A program made the position numbers and the translations under genes. DNA of 64,000 bases. Source: Oxytricha trifallax. Taxonomy: Eukaryota; Ciliophora; Spirotrichea; Sporadotrichida; Oxytrichidae. This document shows, in pieces, positions 1 to 9,773 of the stretch. Each line of letters opens with the position of its first letter. Position 1 is the stretch's first letter. The notes beneath the pieces were generated by a model. It ran no database searches and was not told the DNA's origin. It saw only the letters and a list, made by a program, of their open reading frames with translations. The stretch spans positions 1 through 64,000 of the forward strand of contig ARYC01017057.1 of NCBI GenBank assembly GCA_000711775.1. Reading direction: 5' to 3'.

Positions 1-242
1 AAATAGAGTGCGATATGCCTCGCAACGATTACTACTCTACAAGGTGTGAGAAGGATGCTAAACAAAGAATAAAGCAATTTATTGACAGAAAAAGAGTATT
101 TCAATCAATGAAATAAATGGCAGAGTCAATAATAATAAAACCAAACTCAAGATCAGACATATCAGTAGAGCATATAGAGTTGTGGTTAAGTAAGATAAAC
201 TTCAGACCTCTACCACATGATCCTAAAGTGCATTTTGAGTGA
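1..242 (+). CDS. TBE 57-kDa zinc finger/kinase protein, C-terminal end
   Basis: The open frame runs from base 3 to TGA at 240-242 in the ciliate code, about 79 residues. It starts with IECDMPRNDYY, equivalent to the kinase C-lobe segment IILECDMESM of the TBE gene at 5533-7589, and ends with the family tail PHDPKVHFE. Only the end of the kinase lobe is visible; the zinc fingers and active site lie upstream of the window. No break is seen in this part. Confidence 0.8.
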
Positions 243-356
243 TTAAATTAAATACATAAACTATAAATTTCACATTAAAACCTATTAATAACCCCAACCC
301 CTAACAAATTCCATACAAATCAAAGCACTTATAAACCTCATTAAGAGGTTTTGATT
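1..356. mobile_element. TBE transposon, right end only
   Basis: Inside lies the end of a TBE zinc finger/kinase gene, followed by a subterminal block (about 281-353) that matches the right end of the TBE at 3006-7673 (shared CAAATCAAAGCACTTATA). The tip is GGTTTTG at 347-353, followed by ATT, the ANT-type 3-bp target duplication known for TBEs. The outermost telomere-like repeat is partly degraded, with only one GGTTTTG unit recognisable. The rest of the element lies outside the window. Confidence 0.85.
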
Positions 357-715
357 GTAGTCTCTGTCCTTTCGCTGTGGTAGCCTTATTAACCCGACCA
401 GGTGTGGGAGAAAAATCATTATCGTTGGCTTCTATGGATCTCGTCGTCTCAATTTTGAAGGCTAACCACTACCCTCATCCTGCTCCCTATTACCTAGGAA
501 ACTGAGTTCACGCCAGGTAGCTCATTTAATGCAGTGAAATCCTAAGCGTGCAGTCATCTCGAAGAGTTTAGGAACTGACAGATTGAACCCCGCCGACTGG
601 CCCCTTGCGGTGAACCCAGCAACCCCTTGTCTACCCTCATCAGGTCTTAGTTCAGTAGAAAGATCTTTTAGATAGTCTCCAGCCTCGAGCCCCTGTGGGT
701 CACACTATCCTTATA
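353..715. other. GC-rich island of unknown nature
   Basis: About 360 bp at near 50% G+C, in sharp contrast to AT-rich surroundings, directly outside the TBE end. The minus strand is open in the ciliate code for about 120 codons with a single TGA; the plus strand has about 55 open codons. I recognise no protein family, tRNA, snRNA, SRP RNA or rRNA core. It could be a structured RNA gene, an old foreign insertion or an MDS. Both functional ideas are inference. Confidence 0.4.
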
Positions 716-1767
716 ATTTCTAATTTAATAATAGGTAAGTAAGAATAGATTAGGTCAACTTCCATAATATTTAATGAACAAAATAATAAACACAATAAGG
801 TAAGTATAGATCGCAGTATGTGTTTTTAAAACCCATCTTATTTATTATTCTATAAAATTATAAATCTAATCAGTTATCTTAATTAATTGTTACAACTTTT
901 TATATTAAAAAATTTATGATCAATATTTATAATTTATTTTTATAATTTTCTATTCAATACTCCCATTCACAGTTGTTAAACTTAATTTCAATTTTTCATT
1001 CTTCATTTTACTTCTCAATCTACTGATTACTCTATTGAGTATCTTTCTCTGAAAGAATTTTTTTAGATTTGTAATCATAAACTTGCCTCAAAAAAAGTTC
1101 TAGCAGCAGTTATCTTTATTTTCGACAAATAATATTTTCTTTGCATAAATGTTCTCATTAAATCTGCTTGATCTCACCACAATATAAACAATGAAGCTCT
1201 TCAAATTTATTTGATAATCTTGATTATATACTAAGTTATCATTATATAAGTCGACTTGCTAACTATATTATCAAATCTCGTTGATTCTCTTTTTTTCATT
1301 TAATTATTTTGATTAACTTATCCTTAAGTCAGTTATTAGAAACAATTTACTTATTTTGATAAGAACAAAATGATTCTAGAACTTTCTTTGGCAAAAATAA
1401 TTTCAATTCTTTACTATCCTAAAATAATCAAATTTGCCTATAAGTACCCATTTTAAATCTTCCGATCGAGCTTCAATAATTCCAATTTATTATCTTAAAT
1501 TATAAATCAAAAATAATTACAAATTATATCTTATATTTTAAAATCTCTCTAAGTTTAGGATTTCAAGCCGTAATATTTCCATGCAAGATTTTATTATTAC
1601 AAATAGATGGGGGAGAGGAAGTTTCCTGTACTGTTTTTTATTTATGAAAAATTTTATCTATTTAACATAAATTCAAAAATTTAATATTTTTATTGCTCAT
1701 TAAATATTGAGAGGATATTGAGGTTTAATAGGAAGAATAGTATCTGGAGTTTAGATACTAAATAATT
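716..1767. other. AT-rich DNA, no gene seen
   Basis: Very AT-rich, with no coding tract in either strand that survives the ciliate code. TAAGGTAAGTATAG at about 794 recurs near 24086, hinting at a shared low-copy repeat. A run near 1608 (GGGGGAGAGGAAGTTTCC) has a weak inverted match near 8350. Confidence 0.4.
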
Positions 1768-2318
1768 AGCTATAATAGCATAATTATAGGTGAATTAATT
1801 AATTTAATCAAGTTTGCACATGTTTGACTTTAATATTAAAATAAATATATTAATTTAGGTACTCTACCGCAGATTTTTATATATAAACCTATTTAGCGGT
1901 AGAGTACCTTAATTATATTAATTAAATTAAATAAATAAAATCAAATATTGCATTACTTTTTCCAGAAAATGCATTAAATTATAAATTATTATTTTAATAA
2001 AACAAATATAGTAACTTGTTGCTACTCTGGTAAAAATATTTTAAGAAGTTCAACATTTAATATATTATTTTATAATATTTTTTAATTATTCTTATATACT
2101 ACTTATTAATTTAATGCATTTTCTGTAAAAAGTAATGCAATATTTGATTTTATTTATTTAATTTAATTAATATAATTAAGGTACTCTACCGCAAAACAGG
2201 TTTTATATAAAAATCTGCGGTAAAGTACCTAAATAAATATATTTATTTTAATATTAAAGTCAAACATGTGCAAATTTGATTAAATTAATTAATTCCCCTA
2301 TAATTATGCTATTTTAGC
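1768..2318. mobile_element. Fold-back (MITE-like) element with nested hairpins
   Basis: The two halves are inverted copies of each other for roughly 200 bp. The left arm begins AGCTATAATAGCATAATTAT and the right arm ends with its near complement. Each arm holds its own hairpin: GGTACTCTACCGC pairs with GCGGTAGAGTACC at about 1858-1908, and a similar pair lies at about 2179-2229. There is no coding capacity. The design matches the element at 6199-6749, whose hairpin sequence is different. Confidence 0.8.
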
Positions 2319-3107
2319 TTAATATAACTGAGAAGACTTGAAATCATCTAAAATCCTTAAGAAATATATATAATAGATCAGCTCTTGTATTAATCAAGTA
2401 TAATCGAAATGTGGAGACTGTTATAAAAGAATCAAAAATGAAATAAATTAGGATTATGTTCAAATCAAAGTATACTAATGTGTTTCCAACTGTCGAGATT
2501 ATGAATTAAGATTAGAGATTTTAATTATTAAAATTAGTTAACTACTTATACTTAAATTTAATTAATTATTAATTTAATCAACATTTTCAAAGTCATTTCT
2601 ATTTTAGGGCAGTGACTTTTTCTTCTATTCTGATAACTTTCATTGCAATATTTTCTTGTGTTTTTTTGTGAAAAAATTTAGATATCTTCAGGATATCTTC
2701 CTTGAGGTATCTTCAGGATATCTTCCTAAAATAAAATTAAAAAATTTTACAAAAGTAATAGTAGCAACAGTAGCAATAGCAGTAAAAATAGTAGAATCAG
2801 TAACAATAACAATATTAATCAAAATAATTAAAGTACAGGAATTTTTTCCTAAAAATCCAATTTTCCTAACTTTCTTAATTTTAAGAACTAATGATGAAGA
2901 TGAATAAGATGACGAAGAAGATAAAAACAAAAACTAATTTACAAATTTAAAATATCTGAAATTTTCTAGAATTTCAGCTGTACTTTAATTATTTTGATTA
3001 ATATTCAAAACCCCAAAACCCCTTAGTGAGGTTTATAAGTGCTTTGATTTGTAGGGTATAGTTGGGGTCTTATTGGGGTTAGTAGAGAAATTAGGCCAAT
3101 TTTCAAA

Positions 3108-4170
3108 ATGAGAAATAGAAATTAGCGAAATCTAGGGTCTATTTATGATGAGTAATATTTAGATTTACTGCTTAAGCTTCGGTATGGTACAAGTTTTAAT
3201 ATAGACTAAGTCAAACCAGTGTTGAATTATACAGCCATAGCAAGACTCCTACACAAGAGTGCCCCAACTGTCAGGTATCATTGCTTGTTAGCTGTTTAAC
3301 ATTATAACTCAGGCTCTTGAAACATCCTGCAAGAAAATAAAAGTTCTCACAGGTCCATATTGACTATCTCTGTGACTCTAAGACATTAAAGTATTGGGCT
3401 CACTTTCCTCTTGGCTAACGAGCTGTCATGTTTCATCGCAAGTTACCAGACATGCGTATCTCTCCTTAGACTATAGCCAATATTTATAGACGAAATGGTA
3501 TTACTTTCAAGACTGTCAACAGAGTTAAGAGAGTGATTGATTTTACAGTGCCATTTTATAGTACTAATTTAAACTATATATATGATTAAATGCAGAGAGC
3601 TATTGATAATAACATCAAGTTCATACATGCAGATGAAGCTGTGTTTACGTTCAACACTTTATTAATAAGTCATGGTACAAGAAGTATGATAACATAGAAG
3701 TTTATGACTAAAAAGTAAAGGTAGTCACTCATGCAATTTTAGCTGGTAAAAGTGAAGATTCAGGCTTAGAGAGTTATGTTATTCACCCTCGCTCTATTAA
3801 GCGAGAGTAGTATATAGAGTTCCTACATGAGCTCAGAGAGAAGTATAGCAACCAAGAGATCATCCTGTTTGTTGATAACCTATCAGTTCATAAGACTAAG
3901 GAGTCTAAGAAAGCTTATGAAGAGTTAAACATAACTCCTGCATACAACGTTCCTTACAGCCCTTAATTTATTGGAATAGAATTCTACTGGAGTTAAATAA
4001 AGACTCACTACAAGAAGCTTCTGCTGTATCATCTTATGCATGACTTGCCCATCGATATAGTAGACTTTATTCAAAGCAGCTGTAAGAGAGTGAGCGTAGA
4101 TAAGACAACAATTTGTGCGAGAAAGGGAAGAATGAATGTTTATAAATAAGTTTTAGATTTAAACGAATGA
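3108..4170 (+). CDS. TBE transposase (42-kDa type, Tc1/mariner-IS630 DDE)
   Basis: This is the cut-and-paste transposase thought to act in germline DNA excision in Oxytricha. The start ATG is at 3108 and the TGA at 4168. The DDE catalytic pattern is visible: HADEAVF (first Asp), LFVDNLSVHKTK (second Asp) and NVPYSPQF followed by GIEFYW (the Glu). The N-terminal part carries helix-turn-helix-like sequence around ARLLHKSAPTVR. The frame is interrupted about three times (an early TGA after LLAVQHYN and frame changes near 3360 and 3660), so this copy probably cannot make the whole protein. It lies tail-to-tail with the 22-kDa gene, 6 bp apart. Confidence 0.88.
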
Positions 4171-4176
4171 ATATAT

Positions 4177-4967
4177 TCACATATTAAACTGGCCCATAAA
4201 TGGGTTGGGGTTCTCTTTCTTCTCCTCTTCTTATGGCTTGTTTGGGCCCATATTTCTTCTCTTTGTGCCAGCTCCTGCATCTATGTTCATTTCATCTGGC
4301 TTTTAAACATCTTTATAAAGTCTCTTGCTCACTTCATGAATTTTTTGTGACTTTCTCTCTCTATGAACCTTAGCATGCTCTTTCATAAGATATATACCAG
4401 TGCCTGATTTTCCTACAAAGTTATATGTCAAAGCTTACTTGAAAGATAAGGATGCTTCCTAAGTTCCTCAAGCCAAGCTGAGCTTATTAGAATGCCTTGC
4501 TTCTTCTAGTCTTCAGGAGAAATAGAATATCGTTTCTTATGTGCTTATTCAATAATTTCTCTAAGATAATCCTCTTTTATTGTACCAAGAACACCAAAGA
4601 AGAAGTTCCTCTCTGGGAGTTTATTAGAGAGTTGTTTCTTGGTAGGAAGGTAAACTACCACTTCCTCATCTTACATGGCATCCTCATAAAGATTAGTGAC
4701 TGAAATGTCAGGGTAGTTGGGAATTTCGATTAGTTTAATCTCTTTATTTTTAAAAGCTTTCTTCTCCTCACAAAGTATTGCTTTCAAGAATGAAATTTTG
4801 GTACCTTCCATCGTAGGAAGGAATAAACCAACTGTATAATATGTTAATAATCATCAAGTTATCTAACCATGTAAAGTTAGGTATCGATAGAGATCTTCCT
4901 TACTTCTGAATCTTGATATCATTTCTTGAGCCTCGACTCTTTTCATTTGATCATTGAGTGATTCCAT
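4177..4967 (-). CDS. TBE 22-kDa protein gene
   Basis: This is the second TBE gene, of unknown function and found only with these transposons. The ATG complement is at 4965-4967 and the protein starts MESLNDQMKR; the TGA complement is at 4177-4179, after NPFMGQFNM. The family's conserved middle (NYPEI, then FFFG.L..LKPEYL) and charged C-terminus (EMNIDAGAGTKRRN) are present. A TGA follows LTLHGQIT near residue 36, with further frame changes in the middle, so the copy is broken. It is convergent with the transposase and divergent from the zinc finger/kinase gene. Confidence 0.8.
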
Positions 4968-5532
4968 CTTTGTTCCTCTTCCTATTAATGAATTTCAAAT
5001 TATAACTTATAGACTTCTGGATCCTATTGTTTAAAATCTTACTATTAAATATGGGCATCTTATAGGAGGTCAACCCTGCAAGATACGTGGAGAAAGTTTG
5101 CAGAAGCTGTAACAAACTGCAGAGATGAAGCTCCATTTTTATCAATTTAGTTCCATTAAATTAGTACTAAATTTGTTTAAATTTAATTAGTACTGGTACT
5201 AAATTCGTTTAATTTCAATTGGTACTAATTTAATAGTACCAAAACTTAATTAGTACCTAGTTTTAAACTAATGAGGTTTTAATGGAAAAGTTCCAATATG
5301 GTTCAAAACCTAACTGGTACCAGTACCAACCTCAATTTTTTCTAAGTTGGTACCAAAATTAAAAATATTAAGCATGAATTTAGAAAATTTATAGTTATAA
5401 ACTTAGTATAAATATGATGTCTAACGCCTAAGAATCACCCATTGTTGTTGCAGTACCAACTCCTATACAAAGTTACTATAACTAGAGAGGTTATTAGAGC
5501 TTTATAATAGAAATTTAAATTTGAATTTAAAC
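4968..5532. promoter_or_regulatory. Divergent promoter region with GGTAC-type repeats
   Basis: This spacer separates the starts of the 22-kDa gene and the kinase gene. Between about 5146 and 5350, short motifs built on TTAGTACTAAATT and TTGGTACCAA recur in both orientations about eight times. The equivalent spacers in the other TBEs (23740-23950 and 41390-41570) carry a different repeat, but at the same place. A shared promoter or protein-binding role is inference from position. Confidence 0.5.
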
Positions 5533-7589
5533 ATGGCGGCTAACTTAAATCGCAAAGCAGTCTCTCTTGGCAGTGGATAATCTTAGCTAAACTTTGGATA
5601 AACTAAGAAGCAAGAGATCATATACATTGAAAAGGAGCCAGAGCTTAAAGCTCTTGAGTTTGAATCAGAGGTGTTTGTTCTAGAAATAAATATCAGGAAG
5701 CAGAGAGCAGAGATAAGTATTTAAACGCTAATCGAAGATGTTGAGGAGTTAAAAGAACATCTCCCACTAGAAAAGATTAAAGAATTCTAATGTGATGAAT
5801 GCTAAAATTTCTTCTCAACTGATTCGAGCTTGAAGAGGCACATCAAAGAGATGCACTCTGGGAGAGCTAAGATATATTTTAAGCACGAAAAGGTCGATGG
5901 CAGGTATTAGTGCACGACTTGCATGAAGTCTTACACTCACTCAGCTAAAGTTAAAAGACACATGCAAAAACATCATTTAAGTGAGTTTTTAATGCAAGAT
6001 AAAGAAACATAAAAACTTATACCAGCCAAGAGAAAGTCCAATACTGTAGAGTCTTAAAGAGAGCAGGAAGAGAGACTTAAGAAGCAGAAACGTTTTGAGT
6101 CAATGAACCAACCAGCTAATGAATTATATATAGCATGCTTGTAAGAGAGAGCTATGTATATACCTGCATTAAATGCAGTAGATCTCAGTTTTTGCATTTG
6201 ATAAAAATTGTTAAAATTTCCAGAATTAAATGAATAATCAAGAATTTATACACGCTATTTTATTAGTAATTTTATTTAAATATATTAAAATGGCACGTAT
6301 CTCGAAATCGATGAAATTTTGAGATACGTGCCAAATAAATCGAATTAACTAATCAAGTTCAAACTAAGTCTATATAAATGAAATTATGTTTTAAAAATAT
6401 TAAAGTTCATATTATTAACTAATAAGTAATTTATAATAATGTTAATTAATTAATTATGTAAACTAAAGCATTTCAAAATTTTGAATATAGAATAATTATT
6501 TAATATGTTAAGCACGCATAAATTAAAAAATTATAATATGAACTTTAATATTTTTAAAACATAATTTCATTTATATAGACTTAGTTTGAACTTGATTAAT
6601 TAATTCGATTTATTTGGCACGTATCTCAAAATTTCATCGATTTCGAGATACGTGCCATTTTAATATAATTAAATAAAATTACTAATAAAATAGCGTGTAT
6701 AAATTCTTGATTATTCATTTAATTCTGGAAATTTTAACAATTTTTATCAATTGACAACTATTTACATATTGATGTGCCTAACAAGGCAAAACTCATAGTA
6801 GTTGATGAATATGCTTATAAGGTATATCCTTTCAAATATCTTATTAGGAACGAGCAGTATCAAAATGAGTTTGCCAATGAATACATAATACTAAGAGAGG
6901 CTCATAAAAGGTAATGCAAGAACTTGCTTAAACTCGATGGAGTTATTCTTGGACATGGTTTTATTGCACTACGACTTAAGAAGTTTGAAATGACTCTAAG
7001 AGATTATCTCTACCATAATAGATACCCAGATGACTTGAATGAGATACTCACGGAAATGACCAAGGGTGTGAAAGAGCTGCATGATCTAGGGTATGTTCAT
7101 AGAGATTTGAAGCCAGAAAATGTAATGCTAAATCTCTGTCCTTTAGAAATAGTAGTCATTGATTTCAATAGAGCAATAAGGTAAGAAATAGTGACTTTAG
7201 CTAAAGTGCTAGGCACACCTGGGTACTTCCCAATAAGAGAGAAGTGGACTAATGGCTCTGTTTAGTGGGATGTCTGGGCGGTAGCAGCAATTATTTTAGA
7301 GTGCGATATGGAAAGTATGTCGTACTTCGGAACAAAGCAAGAAAAGTAATCAATAAGCATGGCTGTTAAACATATAGAGCAAGAAGATGTATGCACTTAG
7401 ATTAAGAAAATGGTTGAGATGATCATAGTAAGAGCTCCAGCATATCCAAGATCATCATTAGAAGATATACTTGACACACTAAAGAGAGCTAAGTTCAAGA
7501 GATACCACAAAGATAAAAAGATAAAATTTGTTTAAATTAAGTACACTAATACTCATTAAATATTCATTAAATTCATATAAAACCTGTGA
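5533..7589 (+). CDS. TBE 57-kDa zinc finger plus protein kinase gene, split by an insertion
   Basis: The ATG at 5533 gives MAANLNRKAV. Two C2H2-type fingers follow: CDECQNFFSTDSSLKRHIKEMH at about residues 90-111, then CTTCMKSYTHSAKVKRHMQKHH. The frame is open up to the 551-bp fold-back insertion (6199-6749) and resumes in the kinase domain after it. The catalytic loop VHRDLKPENVML is intact. The DFG motif reads DFN, and GTPGYFP marks the activation/P+1 region. TGA is at 7587. The Zn-finger half suggests binding to the element's own DNA; the kinase substrate is unknown. The insertion is the only clear lesion. Confidence 0.88.
6199..6749. mobile_element. Fold-back element inside the TBE 1 kinase gene
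   Basis: 551 bp, nearly a perfect inverted repeat: it begins TGATAAAAATTGTTAAAATT and ends with its complement. Each arm contains the hairpin GGCACGTATCTC...GAGATACGTGCC (about 6291-6331 and 6617-6656). ATT is duplicated at 6196-6198 and 6750-6752, the same ANT-type target as TBEs. It separates the zinc finger half of the TBE gene from the kinase half. There is no coding capacity. Confidence 0.88.
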
Positions 7590-8109
7590 TTTCTCTACTA
7601 ACCCCAATAAGACCCCAACTATCCCCTACAAATCAAAGCACTTATAGACCTCACTAGGGATTTTGGGGTTTTGATTGTGATGTCTGTTATGGGTGTTTAC
7701 TGAATCTACTATTTTTACTGCTATTGTACTTTGCTACTATGACTTTTGTAAAATTTTTTAATTTTATTTTAGGAAGATATCCTGAAGATACCTCAAGGAA
7801 GATATCCTGAAGATATCTAAATTTTTTCACAAAAAAACACAAGAAAATATTGCAATGAAAGTTATCAGAATAGAAGAAAAAGTCACTGCCCTAAAATAGA
7901 AATGACTTTGAAAATGTTGATTAAATTAATAATTAATTAAATTTAAGTATAAGTAGTTAACTAATTTTAATAATTAAAATCTCTAATCTTAATTCATAAT
8001 CTCGACAGTTGGAAACACATTAGTATACTTTGATTTGAACATAATCCTAATTTATTTCATTTTTGATTCTTTTATAACAGTCTCCACATTTCGATTATAC
8101 TTGATTAAT

Positions 8110-9015
8110 ATTTATGCCTAATAGTTCTTAGATAAACCAGGTATTAAGAAGAAAAAAAAGTGGCTGGATGGACTTTTAAAAATCCTTGCCAATTAAGATA
8201 TCGACTAATTCATTAATAAATAATGATAACCATATCAATGAAAATAGTCAAGAGTTTATTTATAGTTGTTATTAATTTAATAAAAATAAAAAAATTATAT
8301 TTTAAAAGTGCAGGAAACTCCTCTAAAAAAATTGTAATTATAAACTAATGCAGGAAACCTCCTCCCCCCAAATATATATCATAAGACTTTATATAAAAAA
8401 TATTTGTGAAAATTATCTATCATTTTAAATCCGATTAGGTCTTTTGTGATAAATCTTGGTTAAAATTGCTTTTAATTCATGCTATTTTAAATAAATTACA
8501 AGATTAATTTAACAAATTAATAATATGTAATCTCTATTAAAGTTTCTGTAATTGAATATATCACAAAATTGTAATCAAAGTTCTTTTATAGTTTTATTGT
8601 CTTAATCATTTTCAATTTAAAGTTGAAATTTAAAACATTTGATTAATAATAATTTATATTAATAAAATCAAACTATTTAATTAATTAGAACTTTTTATAT
8701 AATAATATAATTTATATTTATAAAAACAAATACTTGCGTTTCGATGGTTATTTGTAATTAAACATTTAAGCTTTGCCTGCTATTTTTGTAACAATAATCT
8801 GTTTATACCATTTAGTAACACAACGAGTAATAATCTATCATCAATTGTCTTTTCTCTCTTACTAATATTCAAGTAGCTCTATCTTAGTCCTTGGCGTTAA
8901 TTCATTTGACAGCAGACCTTAAATTTGCTACTTTTTCCAGTTAATTAAGTAAATAAACTCATTGTTTTCTTTGAATTTTAATGATTCAAATTAATCATAA
9001 TAAATATTAAAATAA
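8110..9015. other. AT-rich DNA, no gene seen
   Basis: Long A/T runs with a few short open tracts that do not hold in the ciliate code. Two copies of GCAGGAAACTCCTC-like sequence lie at about 8307 and 8348, the second followed by a C run. I see no gene, RNA or clear repeat boundary. Confidence 0.4.
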
Positions 9016-9127
9016 TAAGGTAAAATTTTTGAAGTATAGAATGAATTCAAAATAGATAAAAATACATGCATATAGTATATAGATTGAGGATAAGGGCATT
9101 TTGAATTATATTAGCCTTTTAATCTAG

Positions 9128-9490
9128 TCAAAGAAGAAACATTATACGAAAAATGATGTAATAAACTGAAATAGGATCTGTGAATTCTTCCACTCTAACT
9201 TAGGGCCTCTTGTTATAACATTTAAAATTTTAGATCAACTTTATAGTATCATAACTTAAATGTAAAGCTTAGCCTTTGAACTTCTGGAGTCTTATTTAAG
9301 AGCAGGCTGGTGAAATTTAATTAGTATTGGATTTCTTCATTTCATCAGCTAAAGCCACTAAACCTATCTACAGCTTCTTAAAAATTCTGGAGTCTGTTTG
9401 AATAGGCCTAACTGCTGTTACGATTGGCTTTCCACCTTATTATATCTTATTATTCTTAATTTAAATTTGAAAGAGCGCTCTTTTAGACAT
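9128..9490 (-). CDS. Hypothetical 120-aa protein
   Basis: This ORF is intact in the ciliate code. The ATG complement is at 9488-9490 (MSKRALFQIQ) and the TGA complement at 9128-9130, with several in-frame TAA/TAG codons read as Gln. The product is basic and mostly hydrophilic with a hydrophobic tail (SVYYIIFRIMFLL). It sits about 110 bp inside the left end of the 10.1-kb element and is divergent from the SecA-like gene. I recognise no family. The uninterrupted frame amid decayed neighbours suggests a real gene. Confidence 0.6.
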
Positions 9491-9773
9491 TTTAATTCTA
9501 AAAATTATCAAAGCTGAAGTAGAATTTAATTTTTATCTTTCAAATTAATTCTTTCATAGTACTATTGATTGCCTCATTCTCTTGCGATTGAGAATATCTC
9601 AGAGTTATAATTTGATTCTAAGGTTTTCAAAAACAATGAATACCCTTAAAAATTGATATTTTCACAATTAAGACTGTGGGATTTTTAATTAAGAATTAAT
9701 TAAGACAACTTTAAATTCTTAATAATTTAAATTAAGAAAGTTACCGCCAATCTTAATTTAAAGCGCAATTACA

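Larger units (their letters stand above)
3006..7673. mobile_element. TBE transposon 1
   Basis: It begins CAAAACCCCAAAACCCC and ends with the inverted telomere-like repeat GGGGTTTTG. The terminal inverted repeat is about 80 bp, and ATT is duplicated at 3003-3005 and 7674-7676. It has the full TBE gene plan: transposase (+), 22-kDa gene (-), zinc finger/kinase gene (+). At 4668 bp it is longer than the usual ~4.1 kb because a 551-bp fold-back element sits at 6199-6749. It is inserted in the spacer of the palindromic element 2389-8109, so the palindrome is older. Confidence 0.95.
2389..8109. mobile_element. Palindromic element, about 1.05 kb, split by a TBE
   Basis: 2389-2810 and 7690-8109 are inverted copies of about 420 bp; the outer tips read TTAATCAAGTATAATCG and its complement. 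Removing the TBE at 3006-7673 leaves a fold-back element of about 1.05 kb with a short central spacer and no genes. Both arms contain a tandem GATATCTTCAGGATATCTTCC unit. A 27-bp match to this unit also occurs in the inverted repeat of the 16.5-kb element at 36030, so the two may share ancestry. Confidence 0.8.

Noticed and set aside
353-715. tRNA, rRNA, SRP RNA or snRNA gene
   Set aside because: GGGTTCAATCTG and AGTGGTTAG-like strings resemble polymerase III boxes but are in the wrong order and no cloverleaf or known core could be drawn.
2656-2930. Overlapping standard-code ORFs on both strands
   Set aside because: They lie in the arm and spacer of the palindromic element, show low-complexity composition and have no counterpart in the other arm.
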